A DNA stretch of 64,000 bases from Toxonevra muliebris. Lineage: Eukaryota; Arthropoda; Insecta; Diptera; Pallopteridae. The notes beneath the pieces are model-generated. The model saw nothing but the letters and a program-made list of their open reading frames with translations, ran no database searches and was not told the DNA's origin. The stretch's first letter is position 1; each line of letters opens with the position of its first letter. Location: positions 65,484,079-65,548,078 of the forward strand of contig OY829327.1 in NCBI GenBank assembly GCA_963691655.1, given 5' to 3'. This document shows, in pieces, positions 10,618 through 21,928 of the stretch. A program made the translations under genes and the position numbers.

Positions 10618-12199
10618 CAGTGTCGGACAAAACTATGGCACTAACTCTTCCTTGTCAACATTTAGTTCTATAAAATTTAAAAATATGCAGGTATGCACAT
10701 ATTTTTTGTTTTTGTTTTATAAATTTAGTATATTTACGCACTTGTTGAAAAAAAAATTACATTCAAAACTGAGTAACGTTTTTCTTTTTTTTACTAACAT
10801 TGCGCAATATGCCTAAACCTGCCGCGACAAAACTAAAACATAATCTTTTTCGCTTTCAATTACAATAAATTGTTAAAAATAAACAAGAACAACCGTCTTT
10901 AAACTAGTAACCCGTTATTTTCGAAAAAAGCAGGGTTTAAAAAAAATTGGAAGCGTATATAAGTTGTTGGTCATCATTCACCGTCACCGATCGCATTTCA
11001 AAATTTCGCTTCCCAAAATTGTTCGAAATAAGTATTCTGCACAATTTAGAGAAAATATTCTAAGTGGATTTAATAAAGCTGAATCAGTGTAATGCATTGT
11101 AAAAAAATTTTGTATTCGCCATTACGTTAATTCCCGAGCTACAAGCCATTTTCGCGCTTTCCATTTTTTAAATACTAAATATGGAGGTGGCAGCCCGCGG
11201 GGCATAACCAAACGTGAGGATCAGGCCATCATTCGATTTATAAAAAAAGATCCTTTTATATCTTGGAAATAAATTGCGTTTAAATATTTCATACTGGTTT
11301 ATCCAACGACGAGGAGGGTGGCTTAGCGACATACCAAAGCGTAAAAAAGTCATTTACATATTTCTCGAAAGAATTGATAGGCAAGGATCGAATTCGTAGC
11401 CGCGTACTTTAGTTGGGCTGCTGCCAAATAAAAGACCCTGCTTCTTACTGAAGAATCTATATTTGACACGAAAGGTTGCGAAGAATTAAAGCTAGTGTGC
11501 TGACTAAAAAGGCAACGATGAAATCCGCGTTATTTGAAAAGCACCGTATAATAGGGAAAGGCAACGTAGTGCTCTGTTGATTTTTTCTGCCATTGAATCG
11601 GTCCAATTCATAAAATAGGAGGTATAATGAACCGTCTGATGTGCAAAGATATTCCCCAGAATGTTATGTTACCTTATACTAAGGAAGATCTGCTGTTAAA
11701 GCAAGTCTACCAGAACGATGATGATCCCAGCACGGTGTGTAAAAGAGTGGTTTGTTGCCAATATGATCGGGATTTTATAGTGGCCCACCCATTCACTCAA
11801 TCCCAAAAAATTTATAGGAAATTATAGATCGTAATATTCAACGCATAAAGGATAAAAACAAGGATTCCATTTTCTACCAACCGGAGATTGCATGGAATAA
11901 CATTTCTGTGGACGTTTAGAGCAATTTTATTGAGTCCATGCCACGTAAATGTGCAACAGCTCCATTTATATATTCCAAATGTGCTTTAGTTTTGTCGCGT
12001 CAGTTTTATGCATTTTATTACTTTTAAGTTAATATTTTTATTTTATGTAAAAAATAATATTATATTTCTTAAATTTTATTATAACGAGTGTATATTCTTA
12101 CTACATTCATAAAAAAATTTCAGTCCAAGCATGTTTTACAATATTACTGAACAAAATGCAAACAAGGAAAAATCCGTGCTTAAGTTTTGTCTGACACTG
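10618..12199 (+). mobile_element. Tc1-like element, TA-flanked, 1582 bp
   Basis: The ends CAGTGTCGGACAAAACT and AGTTTTGTCTGACACTG are inverted repeats with one mismatch, flanked by TA at 10616-10617 and 12200-12201. The interior carries a heavily mutated transposase remnant (10940-11960). Readable pieces are an N-terminal region near 11040, KREDQAIIRFIKKDPFISW near 11210, and IPQNVMLPYTKEDLLLKQ with DDDP near 11650-11730, which aligns with the QQDNDPKH block. Many stops and frame changes make it defunct. Confidence 0.85.
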
Positions 12200-12201
12200 T
12201 A

Positions 12202-12360
12202 CATAAATTGTTTAGTTTTTTTTTTATTCCATGCAACAATAATTCGAAAAAAGTCGATTAATCGATTTTCATGAACTTAAAAAGTCGATTAATCGACTTT
12301 GAATTTCTGATCAATCCAAAAGTCGAAAATTGATTTTTCTTTGCAGTTGCACATCCCTAG
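12202..12360. mobile_element. hAT terminus with 18-bp AAGTCGATTAATCGACTT palindrome
   Basis: The segment ends TTGCACATCCCTA(G), the reverse complement of a TAGGGATGTGCAA hAT end. Its inner sequence (GTTGCACATC next to TTTTCTTTGC and GATTTTTC) is shared in inverse orientation with 28898-28940. The subterminal part contains repeated AATCGA words and a perfect 18-bp palindrome. The partner terminus was not found. Confidence 0.5.
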
Positions 12361-13259
12361 TCCAAAGTACGAAGATTGCAACGTTTTAAATATTGAATGT
12401 CTCGAAAACTATACGAACATATACGAAAAAATTACTTAATACCTTCTTTTAGGAAATCACTCAAGCTTTTTTTTATAGCAAGTAATTTTTTGATATTTTC
12501 AACGGTTAATCAGTTATTAGTAAAAAAAAGCCTTTTTTCAACAAAGTGGGGGTTTCTTGGGAGGGTCGCTCTGCAACCCCAGAATTGATTTTTGTGGGTT
12601 TTCCATCTATCATACCCCCCTAACAATTACTGCAGATAAATCTCAGATAACAATTATTATAAACTTTTGGTGGATTTTTTACTTTATAGACAGGACTAAT
12701 TGTTCAATATCTTCAATTTCTTTCACAAATTTTTTCGGAAAATACTAATGGTGCCAAAAACTTCGCCTATTGACGGTATATAGCCTTCTTAAATGTCCAT
12801 TCCTGAAGTATCTTCAGATGATTCGTCATCTCACAAAACTTTTTTGTACAGGTGCTTATTTTTCTGTGGGAAAATTGAAAAATGGGATCATATTTTATTT
12901 ATAAGCGGGGATGGTATTAAACGGGGAATGCTTATAAGCGCGGAATACTGTATTGCGCATCACATGTTTAGTAACAAAACAAAAAACGATAAGCAAAATA
13001 ACTTAAATTAAGAAATGTGTGGATTATATTCTCTAGAAATAAATAATAGCATTATTATGAATTTTTTTTGTTAGCGGTATTTAAATAAAACCTTACCAGC
13101 TTATAATTTTAATTGTATTTTAATGTAAAGCTGGCTGAAATTGTTTTTTTATATAAAATCGAATTCTTAGCGTCCAGATATGATTCCTTTGTAAAATGTG
13201 TGAAATCGGTTTGAAGCTACGCTCACTTTCCACATAAATGAAATTTTAAATGCTGATAT
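12361..13259. other. Spacer, no gene seen
   Basis: Short open frames here do not resemble known proteins. Near 12900-12960 the words AAGCGGGGAT, AACGGGGAATGCTTATAAGC and GCGGAATAC recur, which may be the end of an unidentified DNA transposon. Confidence 0.35.
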
Positions 13260-16136
13260 CAGGCAAAACACTTAATTGTCAACAAGGAGTATGCAAGCCA
13301 ATTTTCTAATTTATCTTCTGAGTTACAAGAACATAGAAGTAACATCTTGATAAATTCAAAAAATGGCTCAGATATAAATACAACACCTTCTACATGTGGT
13401 TCTGCATCAGTACCAGTTTCGGTACCTTCTCGCCCCGTTACGATTCCTGCGTTATCTGTTGCTGATGACACATACTCTCACCTGGGCTGTTGCTAGAGCT
13501 TCGCCAATCGCACCTCCCATTAAGCTCAAAGCTTCAGTTATTTCTAACCACGCTCTCCGTTCGCTGTGAAACCGAAATCGAATCCTATTCAAACTCGTTC
13601 TGTTGCTGCTTCGCATTCTAATATTAATATTAACCGATCTGATAAATCTAATCATAATATATGGCGTAATTTAAATGAAAATAGACTAAATATTTCACGT
13701 ACTGCTGCTGTTGTTGTTGTCCAGAATGATAATTCTGAGCTTGAGGTTGTTACTAGTAAAAAATGGCTGCATCTGTCTTCATTTAAAAGCACAGGTACAG
13801 AGGATAATATTATCTCATATGTTACTAAGCATTCTGCAATTAGTGAACACCACCTCGCCTGCTATAAACTCGTAAAAAAAGACGTAAACTGTGATACACG
13901 AAGGAGCATTAATTTCAAATTGTGAGTATCTCATTGCTTTTATGATACTATATACAGTTCTTCGCTGTGGCCTACTAATATAAGGATTCGTTTTTTTGCG
14001 AACCTAGGAGAGAACTTAGCTATGGATTAACTGAAAGTGAATTTCCCCACAGTAATTTTGTTCCATATGAATGCTCACAAGCTGTATACTCCATTTACTA
14101 CCAAAATATGAGTGACATGCGAACAAAATCGAAGCAATTTTATCTGGATATGTCCATGAATATGATATTATTGGTTTAACAAAAACTTGGCTACATTACA
14201 ATATTTCAAGCTCTGAATATTTCGACGATTTTTATCAAGTATATCGTTTCAATCGATGGGCATTAGCAACTGGCAAAGCTAGAGGTGGCGGAATATTAAT
14301 TGCAGTCAGGGCTGATCTTAATAATTAATAGCCCTGCAAATTGCTGACAATGATGTTGAACAAATCTGTAATCAAATTGATTTTTTGTTGTAATATGTAA
14401 AACAAAAGAGCCAATTGAGCTTCAGGCTGATCACCCCTGCATTAGACTATACAAAAGCGAACTTTGCAGCAATTAATGATTACACTGTGTGACAGTGATC
14501 TTGCACTTTTATGGAGACCTAGGACAAATTGTAGGTCTAGTTATGCTAAGAAAAATGGTATGGCGGAAATTTCCCATACACCCCCAAAATCTCGTTTTAT
14601 GATCAAAAAACCGTTTTCGGGTAGGTTGGTGTGAACAATCTCTCATAACTTTGCTAATTTTTATCTGATTTACAATTTTTTTCCTAGTTTGAAAGGGGAA
14701 AAATAGACCATGTATTGTTTATTTTCATGAATTGAAAACTGACGGGACTAAGCTACAGTTATGAATCTGGTGATTTTCCACTTGTTCTTTTTATTCGTTG
14801 TCTTAACAATGTCTTACAACCCTTAAAAACTCTGTTTAATTCTTGCTTACTAGCGGGTAAGTTCTTAGACTGTTGGAAACAGTGTTATATAACACCAATA
14901 CTCAAATCTGGTGACAAAACTGACATAAATAATTATAGAGCTTTTGTCAAACAAGGTGTTATTGCAAAAATATTCAACCATATCATTATCAAAAAACTTC
15001 ATTGTCATGTAAATACTGCTTTAAGTGCACCAATTTTGCACTTATTTCGAACACCATTGTTAAGGCAATGGAAAATCACAAGCAATTGGATGTGATATAC
15101 ACTGACTTTTCCAAAGCATTTGACGCCCTTTTGCAAAATTTTGGAATATCTGGTGTACTTTTGAACTTTTTTTAAAAGCTTCCTCTCTAATCGAAAATTG
15201 GTCATAAAAATAGGATCAGTTAAATCTGAAATAGTAGTTAATGCTTTTTTGGGTATACCGCAAGGTACCCATAGCGGTCCACTGCTATTTCTACTTTTTT
15301 GTAATGACTTGCCTAGCAGTATATATGTGTCTAATTGCTTGATGTTTGCTGATAAAATATTTTTTGAAATAACCACTTTAACTGATTGCTCAAAATAACA
15401 GCAGGATTTACTTGACTTCCTTGACTGGTGCTCTTCTAATAATTTATGTTTAAATATTGATAAATGCTGTATTGTTTTCTATACTAGAAATAACTCAACA
15501 GTTCTGTTTAATTATACCTTAAATAACCAGATATTGCCCCGTTAACAAGAAATTAAACACTTAGGGATATTATTTAACTCTAAATTAAGTTTTTCAAATC
15601 ACTTTGATTATATTATATTTATCAAAAGAAATTCTCAGAATTTTAGAGACCCACTTACTATATGTGTCCTTAGTTCGGAGTCACTTAGAATATTGTTCCA
15701 TCATCTGGGATCCTTTTTATAATGTTCACTCATTTCGCATTGGAAAAGTTGAAAGATTGTGCACTAAATACGCCCTTCGTAAAATGCATTGGCCTGACGG
15801 TCTTCCACCTTATATTGCCAGACGTAAGCTGCTCGGCTTACAGTCACTGCACGATAGAAGAATATATTTTTCGCTCAAGTTGTCTAACCTATTAAATATT
15901 TATGTCCCCAACAGAAGCTTGAAGTTCAACCGCATGTTTGAGGAGTCCACTCATAAAACCAACTATGCCTTAAATGAATCAATGAATCTCGCTTTCGTCT
16001 TAATTTATTTATTTTATTTAATTAATTTTTTTATGCTGTTATATTTAGTATATAAGTTATTTTATACCAAAATTGTCATTAATCTGTAAGATCTTTGTAT
16101 CCGTAGACGTTAACCATTAATTAAATAAATAAAAAA
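13260..16136 (+). mobile_element. Degenerate non-LTR retrotransposon (CR1/jockey-like), ORF1 to 3' tail
   Basis: Domains appear in the usual order. An ORF1 segment at ~13566-14000 has KKWLHLSSFKSTGTEDNIIS, then KLVKKDVN and INFKL..VSHCFYD. An endonuclease fragment at 14130-14310 reads DIIGLTKTWLHYN..ARGGGILIAV. A reverse transcriptase at ~14840-15400 reads KSGDKTDINNYRA and GIPQGTHSGPLLFLLF, with MFADKI at the catalytic YADD position. The thumb and C-terminal region lie at 15604-16089. The 3' end has TAAATAAATAAAA at 16121-16135. Numerous stops and shifts, a lost catalytic DD, and about 400 bp of unrelated sequence between endonuclease and RT (14330-14760) show that it is dead. The clade is a best guess from the ORF1 motif. 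Confidence 0.8.
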
Positions 16137-16939
16137 ATGAAGTTAGTTCTTTATTTGGTACTAAAATCAGCCAAACCCCGTTGTAACCACGCCCACCTGC
16201 CATATAAGTGAAATTTCAAAAAAGTGATTTTAGGCAAAAGTACATAAATGCAATAAAACTCGACACACTTATTTACATTGGCGCACAGTGTTTCGAGTAG
16301 AACAAGCTAGCTGATCAAAATTATTTTTTTACTTTTTTCTATTGTTTTCTATTGGGTCGAAATAAGAAAAAAATTGTTTGGGAGCAAGAGTTGCAAATGC
16401 ACCCTTGAACCGCTATGGGTTAATTAAGGTTGTTATTTACATCGCTAACTTAAAAACGCCATAACTTTGAAAGTACTAAAGCTAGAGAGGTAAGAAAACA
16501 TATTTTGAAAGAAAGATTTTATGACTAACATTTAAATAACTGAATGTTTGTAACATTGGGATACAAATTAAAGTTACAGAAGATGAAGTTGCAAAAATTA
16601 CATTTTGTTTGCAATTTTCATTTCCCAAAAAAAGTAAAAAATTTGTTTTTTTTTTTTTTCAAGATGCAGTTTTATTTCGTAATATATTTTCTGCAAATTT
16701 TCCATCCATCGATGTACAGATAAACCAGAAAAAATATTTTTTTCATTCAGACATGTATGTATACTTACATTTTATGCATGTTATGACCTCAATATTGAAA
16801 CGAGTGATAATGAAAGTCTTCTGATACATTTCTGATTACTTTTCCTTTGCATACAAAATTTGTGTAAAATTAAAAAAAAAAAATAGCACTTACAATAAAA
16901 TACAATAAAAATGTTTATTAATTTTTCTTTTATAACAAA
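16137..16939. other. Non-coding repeat-like spacer
   Basis: A GCGCACAGTGTTTCGAG word near 16280 and AACGCCATAACTTTGAAAG near 16455 look like ends of an unrecognised DNA element. No coding frame is credible. Confidence 0.35.
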
Positions 16940-17656
16940 GTACATTTTTGATGCTCAATAGATGGAGAAATAATTGAGAAGGTTATTGAAATTAAATATT
17001 TGGGAATTATTATAGATAAGTAAACTACATTTGTAGTAAAATTGCAACAAAAAAAATGGGTTTTTCCAAAGAATAAGGAAAAATTATCAGTAAATAGTGC
17101 TATAAAAATATATAACATCATGATAAAGCCTCATTTAGAGTATTGTTCCACAATTCGATTCTTAGGTTCTACTGAAATGAAAAATAGGTTGCAGAAATTG
17201 CAAAACAAAGGAATGCGTTGCGTATTATTGTCTAACATCTTAACTCCAATTTCATACATGCTTGAAATTTTAAAATGGCTTAATATTAATCAAAGAACCG
17301 CAATGAATGTTTTAATATTTGTATTTAAAATGAAAAACAATTTGTTACCCAAATATTTAACAAATCAATTAGTTTATGTGAGAGATGTAAAACCGTATAA
17401 CTTGAGAAACAATAATGATTTTAGGATTAATTTGTACAAAACTAATAAATCACAAAACATTTTATTGTATAAAGGCTTAAAATTGTTTAATGAATTACCA
17501 ACAATTATAAAAAAACAAAAAAATTTTATTATATTTAGAAAATTATTAATTGATTAAATTAAAAACAATATTTTTTAAATAGGAATATTATATGTATTTT
17601 TTAAGAAAAACGCTGTAATTATTATAATACTATGAATTAAAAAATAGCATTGGCTA

Positions 17657-17687
<31 letters not shown>

Positions 17688-17690
17688 TTA
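16940..17690 (+). pseudogene. LINE 3' fragment: RT thumb and C-terminal region
   Basis: Around 16960 the frame reads DGEIIEKVIEIKYLGIIIDK. After a stop and a frame change it becomes a 171-codon open frame (17042-17557) with IKIYNIMIKPHLEYCSTI, RLQKLQNKGMRCVLL and FRKLLID. These are the end of an RT domain and the conserved C-terminal block of a LINE (LEYC, LQ-LQNKGMR, W--I--R). The 3' end has AAATAAATAAATT followed by a poly-A at about 17660-17690. It is 5' truncated; the longest frame is still open. Confidence 0.8.
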
Positions 17691-18293
17691 CAACACAAAA
17701 ATAAAAGTAGGAATGAAATTAAACTCTGCTCGTTGTAAGTTGAGAAATATTCACTTCACTTTTCAACTGATTCGAGTTATTTTCTAAAAATCGCTCCTGT
17801 AACGCTACTGCGCCATATTTTGTCAATTTTATTTTTATTATTATTATTTTTTTTTGCAACTCTCCTAGGGAATCTTCATTTGCATCGACAAGATCGAATT
17901 TGTAGTGAATAAAACGAAAATGAATGAATGAATTTTTTGAAATAGAATATTCACATTTTAGAAAATTGAAAAAAAGTTTTGTTCAACTTTGCCCAATAAC
18001 AAAAATTTAACCATAAGCTACTGCTTATAATTCAACAACTCTCCAGCTTTTTTTGTAAGATAAGATGCTTACCAACAACTTTATAGTCCATCGCAAAACA
18101 ACATTTACTTAAAGTGTAGAGTACTTCATAATCCGACTAGACCGACTACAACTTTCTTATTTGTTTCCAATAAGTTTAACCGTAACTCTCTTGAAAATTT
18201 CTTTTACCGCCCCTACTGTAAATAAATAGGTACATTAAAAAAGTAAACAATAAAAACAAAGAAGCAAACAGAGAAATAAGAGTTTTAGAGTAC
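17691..18293. other. AT-rich spacer
   Basis: No gene or repeat boundary that I can support. Confidence 0.4.
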
Positions 18294-18297
18294 TTAA

Positions 18298-19043
18298 TCC
18301 TCGCATTAGTGGTAAGGCCTCTGGGGACCTTTTTGGTTTTTAATTGAAAATTGCTTTAGTTTCGGCCAATGTATTCCAAGAATATATTGTTATGCTTCGT
18401 TTAAAGCCATTTACAAAGCGATTCATAGATTGGTTCAGATTTTATGGCGGTTCTTATGTGTTAAGGGCGCGGATTAGTTTAAGATCCGCTGGGACCTAAC
18501 ATAACACTATGGCAGCAAAAAATATTGGAAATATTGGCCACGAACCCTCGAATAACACGTTTTCCTTACATTAGCAATGCTATGATGTCTTTTCGAGTAG
18601 TTATCATAAAGCAGACAGCGAGTACAAGGACGTGCACATCAAATTTGCAGAGCGGCCCAATAGACCTTCATGCTATTTGTTTCGTGAGCAGAACCATCAT
18701 CAACGAAAAACCAGAGTATTCTGCTGTAATTGTGAAAAAATGGTTTGTATTAAACATTCAAAACAATTTGCATAGTTTGAATACTTGTACTTTAGCCTTA
18801 AGTATAGAGCAACAATAATAACAATTCATTTTAAAATCCGATTTGTTTAATAAAATAATGTATAAACACAATGAACAAACAAAAATATTCATCCTTTCAT
18901 TAATAATTCAATTGTACCCAATGATTTGAGTGATTTAAATGAGCATAAAATAATGTAATCATGAAATTTCCATACAATTGCTCATAGGTCCCCACGGACC
19001 TTATCACTTTTTTAACAGAAAAATCTTACCACTAATCCAAGGG
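18298..19043 (+). mobile_element. Deleted piggyBac-superfamily element, 746 bp, TTAA TSD
   Basis: TTAA lies at 18294-18297 and 19044-19047. The ends are TCCTCGCATTAGTGGTAAG on the left and, read inward, CCCTTGGATTAGTGGTAAG on the right. TTAA duplication with CCYT-type ends is diagnostic of piggyBac. Inside, a plus-strand frame at about 18600-18775 encodes a Cys/His-rich tail, RPSCYLFREQ..RKTRVFCCNCEKMVCIKHSKQF. This matches the C-terminal cysteine-rich zinc-binding domain of piggyBac transposases. The catalytic domain is absent, so it is an internal deletion derivative. Confidence 0.9.
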
Positions 19044-19047
19044 TTAA

Positions 19048-19597
19048 GGATGTTGTTTGATGTTTGAGTTGCAACAAATGAATTACTGTTTTTCTAAAGT
19101 ATATTGTAAAAATTGCAAAATTAACAAAGTTATAGCCCTTAATTAAGAGCTCCTCATAATTGCGCACTGTAAGTTGTTAAAACTTTAAAAGCGTTTTCCT
19201 CGAAACAAAGTTTTTTGATCTGCCCTTCTATCGAAAGATTGGGCTGAAATTAATACGTTTCACACGCCAATGGCTCTCGCAGGTAGTAGAATGATTTATT
19301 TATAATATAAAAAACAAGGCGGTTCTTGAAAAAATTTGCTTAGAAGTCCGCCATTTTGTTATTTTTTAATAAAAATGTTTAAAACTACTACGGACAGAAT
19401 GACAAGCCTACAAAACAATATTCTATTTTATTTTTTTTATTTAAGATGACTTGAAGTACTTGAAGTACCGTAATTACCGTATAGACTACAAAGAGGTCGC
19501 AATTCGCTCTTAAGATTTTTGGAACGTAAAAAGCTAGAAACCATTTATGAGGTGCCATACCGATGAAGCGAACGCAACGGTTGGCAACCGGTTCACC
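19048..19597. other. Spacer left of the palindrome
   Basis: The short frames do not resemble known proteins. The 97-codon minus frame that ends at 19388 runs into the palindrome arm and is not a gene. Confidence 0.4.
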
Positions 19598-20232
19598 GAA
19601 CAAAAAGGTATGAATGGATGAGTTGGCGGTGTTTGATAAAACAAATAGTTTACACTTCTTTTGGCAATTAACATTTAACATTTGCAGTATTTTCTACATT
19701 CTTTATATACAAATATGTAAACGTTTTGTTTTGATTTTATGTATTTTGATTGATTTCTTTTTTGTTATGCACATGCATGTAGATACTTTTGAATTTTTCT
19801 GCTTTGATTTTATTATATTCTGAAATTCAATAAATTCATAAACAATGAATAAATGAAAACTTACAAAAAATTGTTATCTTTGCGTATTATTGCATTAGAG
19901 AAAAAAAAGGCAATCCAAAAACGTGCATAGATTTTAATTTAAAATTTTTTGTTTGAAAATTTTAAATTTCATATTTTTTTTTAATTTTGCTTCCTTAGTT
20001 TACAATTGCAATTTCTTTGTTTACATTATTTTTCAAATATAAAATAACTACACTCATGTAGTTTCTCACAGACATCTCATATTTTTAACATGAAAAAAAA
20101 TGTTAAATGCTTTAGCCCATACGATTTCACATTGCATCTCATATTTTTAACATAATTTATTCTTGTCAAAATGTTAATTTTTCTTATCACTGTTAAATCT
20201 ATCGACGTCTCTGCCATGGCCATGCACCTCAT
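19598..20232. repeat. Left arm of a spacerless 2 x ~635 bp palindrome
   Basis: It begins GAACAAAAAGGTATGAATGG and runs to a perfect centre, GCACCTCAT/ATGAGGTGC, with the axis between 20232 and 20233. The arm is AT-rich, non-coding, and near-identical to the reverse complement of the right arm. Within the arm, AACATTTT and CATCTCATATTTTTAACAT recur twice. Confidence 0.95.
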
Positions 20233-20588
20233 ATGAGGTGCATGGCCACGGCAGAGACGTCGATAGATTTAACAGTGATAAGAAAAATTAACATTTTGAC
20301 AAGAATAAATTATGTTAAAAATATGAGATGCAATGTGAAATCGTATGGGCTAAAGCATTTAACATTTTTTTTTCATGTTAAAAATATGAGATGTCATGTG
20401 AGAAACTACATGAGTGTAGTTATTTTATATTTGAAAAATAATGTAAACAAAGAAATTGCAATTGCAAACAAAGGAAGCGAAATTAAAAAAAAGTATGAAC
20501 TTTAAAATTTTCAAACAAAAAATTTTAAATTAAAATCTATGCACGTTTTTGGATTGCCTTTTTTTTTTCTCCCATGTAATAATACGCA
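20233..20588. repeat. Right palindrome arm, inner part
   Basis: Reverse complement of 19877-20232 with scattered substitutions and small indels. It is cut at 20588 by the RTE-like LINE; the rest of the arm resumes at 24741/24753. Confidence 0.95.
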
Positions 20589-20729
20589 GGGGGGTTTGGG
20601 GGTGGAGGACACAAGGAATAGTCTGTGACCGGCTCAGGAGAGTCCACATTCGATCTTTGCGCTTCTCCGTCTCAAGTCGACACACAGCCTCCTCGTGGCG
20701 CCCCCTGAATAGCGAGCTGACACCCGTCA

Positions 20730-21605
20730 GTGAGTGAACTATTATGTGCGGCGGGTTTCTCCGTGACCTTGAAAAATACTGTTGTGCGTCGGGTTTGGAA
20801 CCCACCACGTCAAAAAACAATTCCAGTGAAACCTACATCGAAGCCTCGGATATGCAACCCCCCTAATGTTGACGACCCCCGCAAACGCTCAAAGGACTAT
20901 GATTTACGGATATGCACCTGGAATGTCCGAACCCTTTACAGGGAAGGTGCCTCTATCCAGCTGGTAGATGTCCTCGAAATATACCGAGCTGACATCACCG
21001 CTATCCAGGAAATGCGATGGACGGGAGAGGGTTGCTTTAAAAGAGCATCCTGTGATATCTACTACAGCTGTCATGATTCGCGACACGAATTTGGTGTTGG
21101 GTTTGTGGTTGGGAAGAGACTGCGCCACATTTTCTCGAGGTTCACGCCCGTGAACGAGCGCCTAGCCACTATCCGCATCAAGGCAAAACTCTTCAACATC
21201 AGCCTGATTTGTGTCCATGCCCCGACGGATGAGAAGGACGAAGCGACCAAAGATGACTTTTACGAGCTCCTCGACAAACCTATGAGCACTGCCCCCGTCA
21301 CGATATTAAAACCGTGCTAGGAGACTTTAATGCCAAGGTGGGCAGGGAGAGTCTCTTTGGTCCGACGATCGGAAAATTCAGTCTCCACGACGAAACCACC
21401 GACAACGGTATGAGACTGATCGAATTCGCCCCGGCTAGTATCTTGATATCCATAAGGCCACTTGGCTGTCCCCTGATCAAAATATCCGTAACCAAATTGA
21501 TCACGTTGTAATCGACGGAAGGCACGCTTCCAGTATACTGGACGTACGCACAATACGTGACGCTAACATCGACTCGGACCACTTCTTAGTTGCAGCCAAG
21601 GTCCG
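20730..21605 (+). pseudogene. RTE-like LINE endonuclease domain, frameshifted
   Basis: The open frame 20730-21320 has DLRICTWNVRTLYREGASIQ, ITAIQEMRWTG (catalytic Glu region), FGVGFVVGKRLRHIFSRFTP and ICVHAPTDEKDEATKDDFYE. After frame changes it continues with LGDFNAKVGRE, DNGMRLIEFA, IRNQIDHVVIDGRHASS and DSDHFLVAAKV, where SDH is the C-terminal catalytic motif. A segment between IEFA and the ATWLSPDQ block is deleted. The fold and motif order are those of AP-like endonucleases of RTE/BovB-type LINEs. Confidence 0.85.
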
Positions 21606-21914
21606 CACACGCCTCTGTACAGCGAAACGCGTACGTACCAGACCCCGACTATGACGAGGTCTTAACTGCCATCGCTCGGCTGAAAAACAATAAGGCCTTG
21701 GGCGCAGATGGCCTGCCTGCTGAGTTGTTTAAAACCGGAGGCGAAGAGCTCACAAATCGCATGCACGAGCTTTTATGCAGAATATGGTCGGATGAAAGCA
21801 TACACCGTGATTGGAACCTCAGCGTACTCTGCCCACAAGAAGGGTGATTTCACGATTCGCGCCAACTACCGTGGGATAAGCCTTCTTAACATCGCCTATA
21901 AGGTTCTATCGAGC
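21606..21914 (+). pseudogene. RTE-like LINE, N-terminal RT fragment
   Basis: It encodes PDPDYDEVLTAIARLKNNKA, LGADGLPAELFKTGG and, after a shift, GDFTIRANYRGISLLNIAYK. These are RT domains 0-2 (NKA-G-DG-PAE and NYRGISLL). It stops at the insertion site of the nested R1-clade LINE. Confidence 0.85.
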
Positions 21915-21928
21915 ATACTGTAGCATAT

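Noticed and set aside
20233..20505. 90-codon plus-strand ORF inside the palindrome
   Set aside because: Low-complexity frame inside an inverted repeat; no family resemblance and no matching frame preserved as coding in the other arm.
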